Origin: Branchiostoma belcheri
Taxonomy: Eukaryota > Chordata > Leptocardii > Amphioxiformes > Branchiostomatidae
DNA length: 64,000 nucleotides
Assembly (NCBI RefSeq): GCF_001625305.1
Contig: NW_017804464.1
Coordinates: 263,840 to 327,839 of the forward strand
Direction: 5' to 3'
Within the stretch, counting starts at the first letter, position 1. Every line of letters begins with the position of its first letter. Below the pieces are notes generated by a model that saw only the letters and a list, made by a program, of their open reading frames with translations, made no database searches and was not told where the DNA came from. The translations under genes were made by a program, and so were the position numbers. Shown here piece after piece: positions 29,467-42,821 of the stretch.

Positions 29467-31687
29467 AATGTTCGGTATGAACATTTATTTGTTTATTTAT
29501 TCAAAATTGTAACGCGACAATACAAGGAGTGCACTAGGCAGCAAGTATGCTGATAGCGTGCACACCTGCACAAAATCAACAAATACAAACATTACATGTA
29601 ACAGAACCATTTGTATCCTATCTGCTTCATATTAATCCGTGTAAGAAACGAAAAAAAAAGACGAAAACGACGAAAAACGAACAGAAGAAAGCGTCATTCA
29701 TAATTTCTTATTATAGCATACATGTATGCGTCTTTCGTAAGAATCCTACGGTGTGTCGTCCCGCCCCAGATTGTTCTCCACCCACCGTCCTCTGTTCCTA
29801 TGCCTCCCCTCAAAATATTTACACCTAAACAAACGTTTCATCACCGGCCAGGCGACAGGTCCATTCGGAGAGTGGTGTTTATTTTGGCCGACCGTAGTCT
29901 CTACCAGACTCCTTTGCAGGCTGAATAAATAGTAGAAATCGGCCTAACTCGAAAGGACGGTTTGTCGGCCATAGAGGACCATAGAAGGTATTATCCGCTC
30001 AGGTAAATTGTAAATTGGACCCTCTAACCTGTATCAAAACTCCCACCCGCCCGGAGGCCTGCACACGAAGCTACAATGTAACCTCTCGATGGAAGCACGC
30101 GAGAAATGGTGACAACTACGCGACGAATTATGTATCTGGCCAAGGGGCATGCGTAATGGCTGTGTAGGACAGCCCAGCTGACGATGTCGGCACGTCAGAC
30201 GTTCCTGCACCAAGGCGACAAATGGTTCAGGTCGGCTGACGTCAGGAACACGGAATATTCAAGCAGATACAGGGTCCCTGGGGGATGATGTGAAAAAGAA
30301 CGTGTATACCACTCATAGGAGCGTGAAGAACATTATCTGTTGATAATTATTATTAAACAATATCAAATGTAATTTTGTTCACTTTCCAATGTGTGCTTTT
30401 TTGTGTATTTTGGCATTTCTGATGCACAGGCAGTGTTTGCAGAAAAGCACTGTAGTTTGGTGAAGTCAGGTCACCTGCATGCTCACCATATTTGAAGCAG
30501 GTACATTTACATTGTTTGGAGTGAATATTTCCATCAATCGTTCACCCGTGTTTATTAACTTTAAAAGTTGCTATCATACAGATATCATATCACAGGGGAA
30601 GGGGGAATATTATGATTATTTAAAAAAAAATTCCCATTTTCCTCGGAATTGTACGATCTACAACGGGTACTCCCATAATAAGGCCTGGGGTGGAGGCCAA
30701 TCCTTGATCTGCGGATCTGGTAAGTCTACAATTGCCCCTCAATGTTACTGTATATCCTTCAATATTTCCATAAACACAGAGAGACAACAATAGATAACAT
30801 CCTGTTATACCAGTAATGAAAAGAAGGACTTCCGATCGAGTCACCTCGCTTTTTTAACCTCCTTGCCGAAACTCACGATTCCAGTTTATTTTCGGCATGT
30901 CAGATAAGATAGCTCAGCAGCTGTCGGTGAAGTGATAGGTATATATAGCCTAGCCGAGGAGTTTAATTATAAAGCCAGACAATCACATGCCACATATATA
31001 TGGCACATATTAAATGTACTAGTACCTCTCTGAAGATGTGTGTGGGTGTGGCAAAACCGTCATGTCATGAAGGCCCTGTTCAAGGATATTTGATGTCGTG
31101 CAAGTTCGCAGTTTGCCCTTCTTATTAAAGATCACCGTTTACCTACATCTATTAAAGCCGCATTATGTACCATTAGGATGATACAGGTAAATTTTCTGGT
31201 TACTACGGTTTCGTCCTATTCCTAAGTAGTTTGTGGTGGTACCACGAACTGAGTGCGCCTCATGTGGGATGTTTTAGCGCCAGCCATTAATGTAGGATAT
31301 ATGAGATTATAGATATAAGATATATGAGAGAACTGCACAAGTATTAAGAGTGGAAGTAATTATAATTACAATCACAGAAAGATTTTTTTCCAATATTAAA
31401 ATTTCATTTTTGGTGCAAAATGTTACATAATGTCCCTTTAACTGAAAAGTTTGCAACTGTCCTCATTTGTATATTTCGTATATGAATGCTCGAGTGGATC
31501 AACTAGTAGATGAATAAAGGAACGAATGAATATTTTAGCGGATCTCATGCCAATAACCAATTAATGATAAGAAGAAAGCGCTTCGACCGAAAGACCTACA
31601 AACGATGCCGACTCTTTAGCATCTACCTTTGGAATTTCTTGCAAGGATTCACAAGACAGTGTCTAGAGGCAAAATTTAACATAGATA

Positions 31688-31719
31688 ATCCAAGGAGCTT
31701 TGATGAAAGCTCCTTGGAT
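31688..31719. repeat. 32-bp hairpin palindrome
   Basis: Perfect 14-bp arms (atccaaggagcttt and complement) around a 4-base loop gatg. Polypurine/pyrimidine flanks do not form a terminator-like U-run, and function is unknown. Confidence 0.85.
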
Positions 31720-32008
31720 CATCTAAGAGTAAGACGATTCTAAGTACTATCGTTACCAGCAAAAAAAAAGAGAAAGAAAATTTGAACGCAATTTGAACAC
31801 TTGAAAATAAATTCCTTTTTCAGCTGAGCTGCAATTACTTGGACTTCTATAGTTCTCCTTTCCTTTCCTGTTCAATGGGCGCTATCAAGGACTTGGCGTT
31901 ATTAAAAGATATCAAGGCTTATTATATCATTCCGTGCATTGATGAATGTCTTTGCCTTTTGTATGTGACAAGTGTCTGTGTGGCGTCTCCCTGGAGCCGA
32001 GTCCCGGT

Positions 32009-32310
32009 CACGTGGCCGTGACGTCACGGTTGCCATCTTGATCCCAGCCTAACTCCGTCAGACTAGAGGCTAGAGACAGCAGCGCCAAGCATTTTCGGAC
32101 AGGGGCTAGAGCTAGATCGGCTCACAAACAGTATTTCCTCGGGTCGCTGTCGAGGGGGATTCGCCGAGGAGAGACGTTACCGTCCGCGCTGCGGTTGTGC
32201 CAAATTACAGACGGGGTCGCCCGAGTACGGGCCCGCCACGGTTCGACTTTCCTTCCCTCTCGGGCCCAGCGCCGCTACAGTCCGACCGGAGTGTGGGCAC
32301 CTTTCCCGGG
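32009..32310 (+). promoter_or_regulatory. GC-rich promoter and ATG-less first exon, candidate 5' end of NIM1K
   Basis: A CACGTG E-box (32009-32014), a perfect CRE TGACGTCA (32019-32026) and a YY1-type GCCATCTTG (32032-32040) sit within 32 bp. A ~270-bp GC-rich stretch without any ATG then ends at a consensus donor ggGTAAGT (32311). The arrangement fits a TATA-less promoter with a noncoding first exon on the plus strand. The next recognised plus-strand coding exon is NIM1K at 46192, so a long 5' UTR intron is the simplest link, but this is inference. Confidence 0.5.
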
Positions 32311-32759
32311 GTAAGTTTACCTACCTTAAGGCGGTCCGTGTGGGTTTGCCGAGGAGACAGTTCAGGTGTTACATCTGTAACGCTGTGTTCATCCTGTGAT
32401 CTGTGTTGTTGATATAACGTCACGGTTACTTTGGTAGAGTAGAGTAGGATCGGTAAGGGGGAGGGGGGCGATAGCTTAGGAGTAGGTGACCGCTTTGGAG
32501 CGTTACTTTTCTGGACGTCTTAAGGTTTATACCTTGTATCCTTGCGATTATTCAAGTTTGGTCGTCATGTAAAAATGTCGCTCCGAAATCTAAAGCAAAT
32601 GATTTTACTTGTAAAAGATGTATAATAGTTTTACATAGTGACAACTGACAAGGGTTTAGTGCTAATTTGTTGTGAAATGTTATCCCGAATTATTTTAAGA
32701 AAGGTATTCGAGTTCTTCCCAAGGGGGGTAGGAGGATAGTCCTGTATGTGGAAGAACAA

Positions 32760-32995
32760 AATCAGGAATACTGTAAATCACTTTATGTTCAAGGTAGTAA
32801 AAGTTCACCGATTGAGAAAAATTGAGGTGTTCACGGGAATATTTGTTTGCGGGGGCGGCAGGTGCAGAAAAACAAAGAAAGTCGGCGAATAATTTGTTAA
32901 CAGTAAATTATGATAAGTTTGCTGTACAGAAGTGACCGCGAAAACTGCGAATATAAAAGTGCTGCAAAAAAAAAAAAAAATGATTTACAGTATGT
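32760..32995. repeat. Dispersed repeat ('acagtaaatcac...gtgaac' family), copy 2
   Basis: Ordered motifs atcactttatgttc, gcggcaggtgcag, aaagaaagtcgg, aatttgttaacagtaa and gtacagaagtgac are shared with 55895-56125 in the same orientation, and in inverse orientation with 44440-44580. Confidence 0.7.
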
Positions 32996-33226
32996 GCATC
33001 ATTTGCAGACACACACGGCCAAAACAAATACAAAGGAAGGAAATAAGATCACGTTTAACAATACTTTCTTTTGTAGCCACAACACTTCCAGGATCAAAGG
33101 AAGGGGAAATAGATATGATGTGTCAGCAGGTGACATGGGGGTTTCCACTGCTGACAGGGTTTCCTACTTCCTTGAAATAATAAAAATTTGCAATGCTTCA
33201 TCTTAATATTCTGACACCATAACTGG

Positions 33227-33495
33227 CATAAGACACATGATGATACTCATGTGTAGACTTAAAGACACTCATACACACATGTGTAGACTCGAAGACACAA
33301 GTAGATTTAGAGACACATGTGTAGATTTAAACTAAAGACTCATGTGTTAGACTTTGAGACACATATATGTAGACTTAGAGACACACATGTTCTAGAAGAC
33401 TTTATAAGTTTATAGGACACAAGTGTAGACCTTGAGACACGTTAACACATGACATGTAGACTTAAAGACAACTACACACGTGTAGACTTCAGACA
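33227..33495. repeat. Degenerate tandem repeat (gtgtagacttaaagacac)
   Basis: About ten variable units of 18-30 bp built on gtgtagactt..agacaca. No open frame spans it. Confidence 0.8.
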
Positions 33496-33957
33496 CAAAA
33501 ATATTTTTCACCTCCTTTTAATTTTATTGTGATATCTTCAATATAACAAATGACTGAGTATCTAACATTAGTGGGTGTGTCAATCAGTTTACTTTTATTT
33601 GCTTAGTTACTAAGATGTTACCAATTGCTACTCTCTCTACTGTACAATATTTGCTATTGTTGTTGTCCATAATGTCTATCATTATATGCTAGACGTGGTC
33701 TCTTGGTGCTTTGTAGTTATAAATCCCATATTTCCATATATGATACATAATAGACTCAAGCAGTATTTTCTGCATGCTTTTTCTTCATTTTTTACATCGT
33801 TCTATCTTTTAGGTTTTTTAGGAGGCAAAGAGAAAGACATACCAATGTTTGAAATACTGAGCCAGTCTCTATATCTGCTTGAACTTGGAAGATTAATAGC
33901 CCTTCCCCACATGTAATCCATACAGCTCAGCTATGCTCCCTTGGCTGGGTTTGCACT

Positions 33958-34316
33958 GGGGCCTAGCAGAAAAAAGTTGTGTTTTCTGTTTCCCGGCCAA
34001 CCCTAGAACAAACCGCCGATCCTAGCTTTTTTTGTGTGGACCCCTGCAAGGGACATAAATTTTTCGAACTGATTGACCTTTTCTAGCTCTGTGATCTGAC
34101 ACTTGAGTGATGAAACACTGTGCAATTGGTTTTCCAACATTGACATTAAAAATATAAGTGTCCTCATGCAAGTATTATTTTGTTAAACTGTATTGTCTAA
34201 GTTGGATCCGAGAGCCAACGTTAAAAAAAAAAAGAAGAAAAAAATCCTACCTACTGACCCAATTTTTTCAGGATGAAACAGGAAACACAACATTTTTTTT
34301 CTCTAGGCCTGGGCTT
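33958..34316. mobile_element. Foldback MITE (family G), ~360 bp
   Basis: Left terminus ggcctagcagaaaaaagttg then tgttttctgtttccc; right terminus gaaacaggaaacacaacatt ... ctaggcc. The two are inverted copies. A second member is at 52913-53288 and a right-half copy at 16020-16195. Confidence 0.7.
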
Positions 34317-35029
34317 GTTCCAGACCATGATATATTTGGACATCAGCTGGAACTAGGTTAAGAAAATTAGATGAAAGGCATCATTTGCTGTGGTCTAGAT
34401 AAATCGCCCTCCTGGGTTCAGTATTTTGTCACCTTTTCACAAACTCAGGTTATCTTAATGAGAATCAATTTGTTTGGGCAAGAAAAGTAATTTGGTTGGC
34501 TTCAATTTTACCTGGCAATTCGCGTGCTCGTTTGAATTGTAATTTGTGGTGAATGTATACACAGTTGCATGGCAATACCACAACTCACTTGAAGTTGTAG
34601 CTAAATACTAGTACCTAACAATATTTTTCTGCCCAAAAACACTTCAAAATTGCTCAAAATTTGAACACACATTTATGAAAAGCATAATTTGTCAGCCTTT
34701 GTGCTCTTTCATATATGACGCACCTTTGATCCGCATAGCATTCATTATCCTGCGTGCATGTGGTGAAAATGTATGATAAGAAGGATAATGATACCGTTAG
34801 GTGGTTTTCTTTTATCCACGGCTTTGATCCGTCGCTGCATCTTTCTTTGCCCGGTGCCGATGTGGGCTGGGAGATAATAAGAACAGATAACGACGACTCA
34901 CGCTGTGAATGTCTGACCCCTACTTTACCAAAGTTCAAAATAAATTAGGGTATTTCCAAAACTTGGGACAAGTATTTGTTTGTATCCCCTATTCGTCAGT
35001 AGAATAAGTAGTAGCACTTTTTCAACAGG

Positions 35030-35400
35030 GCTCGAAACACCTTTTTTCTGCATACCTGCACTGTAACTTTGAAAGTTACCTGCACCAGACAAATTTTACC
35101 TGTGCTACTACGAAGTTAAGAAGTGTGGATCATACTAAAAATTCTTCAGAAACCATTGCCATTATATCTTTTATTCTGATACTTCATATTATGATAGCTT
35201 GTACTATAGTCAATGCAGCGAATAAAAACCCACATACATACATATGTCTACATTTGTATACTAGTACATGTATAAAGTTAAAACCTAGTACATTGCACAT
35301 GGAAAAGCGCAGGTTAGGTGCTGGTAAACATCAGAAATACCTGCATAGCTCCAATTTTACCTGCACTAAGGTTCATATGCACTCAATATTTCAAGCCCAG
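35030..35400. repeat. Dispersed repeat family X1, copy 2
   Basis: Shares ttacctgcaccagacaaatt, tggatcatactaaaaa, agtcaatgcag and tttacctgcactaaggt with 13200-13400 and 49750-50130. The open frame here (160 codons) follows the repeat and is not supported as a gene. Confidence 0.65.
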
Positions 35401-37132
35401 AGTAAGGTGATTTACATATATAGCTCCGATGCTGTTTTCAACCAGTCCTTTTCTTGGCCCTGCATGTATGTAAGTGATTCAGAAAAACAAAAACAATGTG
35501 GTACTTCTAGATTGGCCCTTGATGAAGTTTCAGCGCAGTACTCTAGTGTCAAGGACTGGTGTTGTTGCCTGGATACCAGAACTACTGGGCAGGAACAGAA
35601 TGAGTGAGTGATTAAAGGTCCAAGAGGTCGTATTATACACAGTGAATTAGTCTACAAGAATAGAGCGCTTTTAGCACTTGCGTTTTTGTTGTTCTGAACA
35701 TAAAGCGGAAAGCGGATGAATCGTGCGCAAAGTCTTCAATTAAATTGCGATTTCATCTGGTATAGTTGTATTGTAAAGGGATGAAAAGAACAATATTGAC
35801 AGTGGTTGTTGCTAGGCTGTTACAGATTTTGTTTAGTGTTGGCAGAACTGATTTCAGGACGTTCCCCACCTCACTCACCTAGTTTCCAAAATCCCACAAT
35901 ACAAATTACAATGTAGCTCTAGCATAACTGAAAAACTGAGAACCATTAAATGTAAAGTTAAAACTTGGACTGATGGTCATATGTGTGTCACCAACTACAG
36001 TTGGGGCATCATCACTAGATAACAATGTTTAAACAATGTTCAAAGGCTAGGTGTGACAAGTCCTTCGGTGTAATGTAGCCAGCTGCCGCCGTGCCTTGTG
36101 TATGCAACGCTAGTGTGTTATGCCAAGGGGCTGCTAACGTTATACTGGCTATATTATATACAATTACAGATACTTTTTCTCCTGTACATGTACATGTACA
36201 TGATATGACACAACATGATATTATAAGACTGTATGGTATCCAGTCAACATAGACAGTTTTGTGGCAGTCCAGACAATGAGAATGATTATGAGATACAGAA
36301 GTTTCTTTCACAGAGGATCAGTTCTTTATGCAGATTACTTGTTATTGTGTTTACAAAGGCCTCTTGTATCACAACATGGAAACACGACACCCCAAACACA
36401 TTCATACTGGATAGCAATCATCCACCTATTAATCATGCATGATTGAAAACTTTTTATGTGCTTTTATTCTCTTGACCTGTTTTGTGTCTGTTATGACAAC
36501 CTGGTCATTTTGTAGAAATGAGCTGTTATGAGATACTCAAATTGCCAAATTAAATGTTCTCACTTGTATAACTTCCACCAGCTATATTAAGATATATATA
36601 GGCAAATGTGTATTTTAGGAACATTTTGATTCTGGTCGAGTTTACATTATTATTGATGATAAGAAGATCACTCAGATTATTAATAGTGCCAAGGCAATAT
36701 TGATTTGATTTATATGGATGAGTGAGTGAGTGTTCCACTGTAAACGACAAATAATATACATTTGTAATCTGCATTTTGTATTTGCTAATTTGAACTTAGT
36801 CTACCATACTCCCAGAACCTTTGATGTTTTCTACTATGCCATTTATGGATTAAATAAGCTTTGTTCTTCTATATGGTTGTTACATGGTTGTTATGGATAA
36901 TATACCAAACACTACGTTACATAAATACAGCAGACCTATTACATAAATAGAGGCGATCCTACTTTGCTGTACGATCAAACATGGAAAGTGACTGGTGCTG
37001 ATATAGCCAGAAAAATACATAGTTTTCCATCTATTTAAAACAATATGGCATAAGAATTACGTACGATATTGCACCTTTGCGATTGGTCTGTGAAGATCTA
37101 GGTAAACATTACAATTGCTGATGATAGTGTAC

Positions 37133-37264
37133 AATAATCTCCAAGCAGATCATATGGTGGCAAGCTGTCCATTGGATTTGGAGTGGCCGTACAAACTTTT
37201 CTGGCTAATGATAATGCCAAGTAATGGATACTGTCTTGCCACCGAAAAGGCATCTGCTTGAACA
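37133..37264. mobile_element. Foldback MITE ('aatctccaagcagatc' family)
   Basis: Left terminus aatctccaagcagatcatat then ggtggcaag; right terminus cttgccaccgaaaaggcatc then tgcttg. It matches the element at 28602 with some decay of the right end. Confidence 0.75.
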
Positions 37265-37559
37265 TAAATAGTATACAATACATTTGGAGATGTTTCCAGG
37301 ATCACTTGGTAACAAACACATGTCTAATGATAGACTGAGGCATGTCAGGCAATTACTGATCAAAAGGGATCGTTTTGCACTATTACAGACTGGAGTTACA
37401 CATGTTTGAAGTTACCATGGTGATGATACTGACTATCCAGGCAAATGATTGGTTATCAAGCAGAAATGATCACTGTAGTTCCTGTGGTTTTCTGTCATGA
37501 TTAAAAGGAATCCATTGGACTAATTTGTGTGCAGTTTGTTAGATGTTAGCGGTTTTATT

Positions 37560-37887
37560 TTTAGTTTTTGTTCTTGGATTTTTTTATATAAAAAATATGA
37601 GGTGATAGGACAAAAGAAAAAAAACCAGGCCTAGGCATTCTATAATAGCCCCAAATGCTATAATGATAGGAGCCATGAAGCCAACATACCAGGTAAGTTT
37701 GTGTTTGAACTGCATTAATAGATGGAAAAACTGTAATGACTGATGACAGCGACTTTCTTTAACTTTTGGGGCTAAATTACGAGCAATTTGGAGTTGATTT
37801 AGACTTATTTCAGAGCCTATTTTTTTACAAATCAGAAGAAATTAACCGATCAAAAACAAGAACTGATCAAATTGGTGTGACCTTACT
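37560..37887. mobile_element. Harbinger-like MITE (family H), decayed copy
   Basis: Internal motifs ggcctaggcattctataata, gagccatgaag, tgatagatggaaaaact-like and a right end caaattggtgtgacctta match family H. The left terminus is poorly kept. Confidence 0.65.
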
Positions 37888-38399
37888 TCATTGTTCCTCT
37901 GTCATGAACTTTCCCCACTTTTTCTGTACCTCAGTGATATACAGGTTTTCTGATTTTAACTTCCCTTTCCTCTGGAAATGTGAGGAGAACTAGGATGTAA
38001 TTTGTTGGCATCTTTCAATAGCTGACTCTTCCCGTTATCGTTAGAAATGATGTGAGTTAATGGGTTTGGCCTGTAGGCCCAGAAGACTTGTACATCATGT
38101 GGTCTAAGCACCCAACATTTCTAAAGAAATCACAGGAGCTTTGACAGCTGACCTTTTCCTGACAAATAAATGGACTGTGTGCTCCAGTTCACCAGAAAAG
38201 GTGTCCGTCAAAAGAAGAGTCTTTTCTTGTTGCTATGGCAACTCAGTGTGAGTGCGAGAAGGCATTTTTCTTAAATTTTTAGTGGTATTGTGAAGTTTCA
38301 TAGAGTGTTGTAGACATGAATTTTTTTCTGTCAGTGCCATTTTGTTTGATGTAACATCATGTGTATTGACAATCCTAGGTAGGTCGGGCGCATGCTTTT

Positions 38400-38600
38400 C
38401 CAGGAAAAGGTTGAAACCTTGACCCTCTGAAATGCTGTTTTTCCTGCAATTTGCAAGACATTAGTTTTGCTGGGAGGTTTCCATACCTTTACAGACCAAT
38501 TTTTGTCCATCAAAGATGACGGATTGGGCAAAACTTTTTGTTGGTCATGAGCAGCAAAATTCTGTCAAATGACGGAAAGAAAGACAGAACAATATAATGA
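38400..38600. repeat. Dispersed repeat family X3, copy 2
   Basis: Contains ttgaccctctgaaa, tttttgtccatcaaagatga, gattgggcaaaa and gcagcaaaattctgtcaaat, in the same order as 43330-43640. Confidence 0.7.
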
Positions 38601-39025
38601 TAAGTAATGAAAATCCAAGCCCTACATTATGACATACATTTTGTATATTTTGTGTTATGTTAATTGATTAAAAAAACAGCCAGTTGACAATTGTCAGCCA
38701 CCCACACAAATATGGCCAATGTGAAATTGGATTTATGAATTATGTATTAGCACAGGAAGTTGACCCAGGTGTCACTGCCATTAAGGTTCTTTTACCTGTA
38801 CCAGTCTCAAAACCACACAGGAAATGTTCTCACTTGGGATCAGATATTACGACTTGGTACAAGCCTCAGGATCTAAGACTTTACGACACAGTCATAAAAT
38901 TTCCTTGGGAGCATATGTTGGCCTTAGACTACAATGTAAGTAGAGTTGAGGAGCTAGCTAGTATAATACAGTATATTGGAAACATTCCGGGTAGCTATAT
39001 ATGGGGGAAGATGTAAAAAAAAGTT

Positions 39026-39225
39026 AGCCTCCATAGCATGCCAAAAACTGGGGGTTGTTTTGGGGGTCTTCATGGTCTTTGGGAGCTTTTAATGTGCTAT
39101 TTTCTGATTGCATGTAGACAACATAGCCGGCCTGGTTAAATTAACCCTGTTATTTAGAACTGGGCTAATCAGAAAACAGCTGAAGACCACCAAACCCCCA
39201 GTTCTATAAGCCTGCTACGGAGGCT
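39026..39225. mobile_element. Foldback MITE with agcctcc termini, ~200 bp
   Basis: Left agcctccatagcatgcc then aactgggggttgttttgggg; right ccaaacccccagttctataa then gcctgctacggaggct. Arms of about 55 bp are inverted copies. Flanks are A-rich, so no clear target duplication was read. Confidence 0.75.
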
Positions 39226-40077
39226 AAAAAAAGTGATATTACAGAAAGCAGTAATATGATACTAGTACATAAACTGTAAAACATGTCCCTTTTTCTAGCA
39301 TAAATCCATCCAATGACAGCAAGGTTTGAGTAATGATAGTTGCTGTGGTTGAAGCCTTCTTCCTCAGGTAATCATGGTTAATGGTATAATAATATGATTA
39401 ATGACATAGTATTAATAATACTTAATATTATAAGTCAAGAACATCTGAGCTGCTAATAACTTACCCAGATCATGATGTAGTATTAGAAGTTAGAGCCGTG
39501 TATAAACCATTGTTTCTAGTAAAGAAAGTTTGATTTGATTTATTTACTTGTAGGGCTTTATCATTAACTACATGTAGCCAGAAGATAATGTCAACCAATC
39601 AGAAGTTCCCATTTTATATTGGTTATAATGCCATTAACTTACCAGTGGTGATTAATCCCATAAACACCAGAACCAATAGGGTCGACCAATTCCAATTACT
39701 AGTACCTGACCCGTTCCATTGTGTTCTGCAAATTGCATACTTTGTTTGACACTTTGGTAAAAGTTTGCAGTGTTTGAATGACGTAATTAATAATTAAACG
39801 ACAGACGGAACAAGGATGTTTTAAACAACAGTTTTAGTCCCAAGGAGACTTTTATGTAGGTTATTGAGTTAGGCCTAAGGTAGATCCACTAAAAATTCCA
39901 AGTCTTTGTGATATATAAGACCATGGAGGTAGAAAAAAGGAAAGGAGGGAGGACGTATTTAGCACCCGCCGCGGCCTTTTGTTTTGCGGCGCTAGATCCC
40001 GCTGGTTTCTATTGTCCGCCGGCCCGGCGGTACTTCGTTTGATGCCTATGTTCGCCGCGGTCTCTCCCGCCAGAATT

Positions 40078-40260
40078 CCATATATGGCTATGCAAATGAG
40101 CCGAAAATGACATCACTGCCAGCGACGGCAGCCGAGTCCACTCCGAGCAGGGACCGACATACCCGAGTTTCCGAGCATTTCCTTATTTGGGTTGCGTCGT
40201 ATTGTTGCGCAGAAGTCAGCATCGGGAGCGGAGGGAAATGGCGGATACGCAGATATGTTT
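40078..40260. promoter_or_regulatory. GC-rich promoter-like region with CArG box and octamer
   Basis: A consensus SRF CArG box CCATATATGG (40078-40087) lies three bases from an octamer ATGCAAAT (40090-40097), followed by a CRE-like TGACATCA. About 120 bp of GC-rich DNA (39965-40075) precedes it and 150 bp follows. It may be an alternative promoter or an enhancer of NIM1K; no associated coding exon was found. Confidence 0.4.
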
Positions 40261-42821
40261 ATGTTTGTTGTGCGACGAAAAATGGGCGAGTTACTGCGTT
40301 TTTTGTGTTTTGTAAAGCTCGAATCGAACATTTTAGAACTGGAACATTTCAACAAATACAATCGTCTAGTATGAATTTGTGTGATTTTTTCTAGATATGC
40401 CGATATTTATTCTGGATAGTTGACGATGTTTATGTTCCATTTTCCAAACTTTCGTAACTGGCAAAGTAGCGATTTTTCCGGCAAAGTGGACTATTTGTGG
40501 CCATATTCTACAAGCTGTGTGCCTCTATGTTAGCAGAGGAGGTGTGTAGAAATGGATTTTGTGCTCGAAGGCCCAAATAGAAACGAGACATTCTTGTAGT
40601 AACCGGGACATCCTTGCTTGTTATTTTTCTACCACAAGGAAATATTTGAAGTGACACATGCGCTCAATTCTTTGGTTGATTGTGGTTACCGGTAGGCCCG
40701 GTGCATGTTCCTCAAACAAGGATTCAAGCAAGGATTTGACCAAAGATACTTAACCTCCTGTTGTTTCAAGTATCGGGGTATAAAGATACTAGAAATAACA
40801 ATTAAGTCTAGTTACTAGAAAATAGTTGCAGTGCCGTGCCGTCCGTCAAGTTTGTCGTCTTTGATACACGCTTCTTACCTCCCTGCATTCATCGAAGTAA
40901 TCCTCAAATTTGATACAAACTTACCGTAGAATAAAAGTTGCTACACTTATAGTTGTCAAATGCCGGGCATGCCGTCTTGTCACTGACATTAATAACAATG
41001 GAAAACTCTGGTGTGCCGCTCTGGGGGCTACGCAAATCAGGGCAATTGACAAGTTCGTGCCAATTACAGTTTTGACGCCCGCGGCCAACATCGGACAATA
41101 GGCAGAAAGTTTGAGCTCCCTCCTTTCCTTTTTTCTACCTCCATGATAAGACCAACTGTGTGTGTGTGTGTTTGTGCTTTTTCTGAAGGACACAGGTGTT
41201 TGCCAGCACCATTGTGTGTTGCTATTTGTCTGGCGTGCCAGTTTGCTCAGTAACTTCCTCTTGTACGTGATTAAAAACCTGGCTTTAGTTTTTTTGTTTA
41301 AAAAATAGTAGAAGAAATAAGAATAATTGTAGAATTTGAAATGTATGTGTGAATCATTGTTATTTTCAAATGATTGTCATGCATATGTTGACCTTCAACC
41401 TTTTGGGATCAAATTTCAAGAAAGGCGATGGCCTACTTTTTTGGAAGCCCTTGTTTTTCAAGTACCTACAATGTATAGAAGGTAACAGTTTTCAAAATCT
41501 ATCCAGTTGCCTGAGTAACTGTTTTCTTGTGTATTTTGTATGTATGATACATGTACTTTTGTATCTTGACTTGAAGAATTATAGTAAGTAGAGTTTCCAT
41601 GTATATGACAGCGTCAGGTGCAACATATTCCAAATACTTACTAGTGTACAAACGTATGATGAATATAGTCCTCGTAATACACGTTTTATGCTACACACAT
41701 GTCATAAGACCCTGCTCCTATACTCTTGCAAGGATCCCATACTGACTGACTTTTATCAGGAAATGCAGGCCTCCCCCGACCATTGGTTATCTGCATGTAT
41801 GAGACATGAGGTACCTGACTAATGTACCGTAGGTAGGCTGGGTCGAGAGAAGCCTGTTATCACACTAGAGCAGACTGATGCTATCCCTACCCTCTGTAAT
41901 GTGTAGTATAAATCCTACATGTATTATACATTTATATTATTTTATAGGGTACAGGTCACAAAGTGGCAGGACTACAAACATTTTAAACTAAATTAAAACT
42001 AACTTGCCACGGTACCCATAGAATGAGAAAAGGAAATTCTGCCATTTCCTCTTATCTTTAAACAGATCCTACAGTGGCAAGACAGTATCCTTTGGCCAGA
42101 GCTTTATCCATAAGCCACAAGTAGCAAATCTTGCATTTTTTTGCCCAGTGTGAATATGCCATCGATAAATCTGCTTTAAGATTACATGTAATTTCTTCCA
42201 TTCAAACATGTAACTTTTAGGATATTTCAGTATGGGATATACCTTGTTTATTCCGTATGACTTACCGACTGGTAGTCCTATGAATATGTTTTCATTCTAT
42301 ATGGGTCACAGACATATATAGAGTATTATGTATATACATGAGTGTGGTTTGTTTCTGTCTCACCAAGATCTATTTTGGATTTCAAAATGGTTCAGTATGT
42401 ATGTGTGGATGTTTTTTCAGTGTTCATTTCCTTGTCACGAAGTTGCAATTGTGTTGTTGTAACAGCCTACACCTTGGTCATGGATTAATCATTAACTCAG
42501 GGCACTTTTATATGTTCTACTGGGGTCAAAGTCTTGACCTAGATACACACTCAGACTGTCAGGTATGACTTTTTTTATTAGTCCCTTGTTGTGCAAGCAT
42601 AGTTCAGGTTCAGACTTAGACTTGAAGAATATGTTTTATTAATATTTACAAGTCATGCAGATGTTGAAAATCACATGCAAATTGCATGTTGCATGTTGGT
42701 GTTTCAAGCCCTTATATACCAGGTGTTTGTGTGTTGTAAATGAACAGATGTGGTTATGTATGTATGTGTCATTGACACCTTAGATTTCCCACCTCCCTGA
42801 ACACCTTGAACACACCTTGAC

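Larger units (their letters stand above)
26248..32000. other. No recognised coding exon
   Basis: After the NOP16 3' end (AATAAA near 26384) I see no supported exon. A CpG-richer stretch at about 26990-27240 contains two TGACGTC CRE-like half sites and a GTAAGT-type donor (near 27066), which could be a 5' noncoding exon of unknown strand. The stretch also holds a perfect 36-bp palindrome (28060), foldback MITEs (27655-27725 partial; 28602-28717), and a (GTGA)n microsatellite (29392-29466). Confidence 0.5.

Noticed and set aside
35125..35607. 160-codon plus-strand ORF
   Set aside because: Much of it is X1 dispersed repeat; composition and lack of splice borders do not support a gene.
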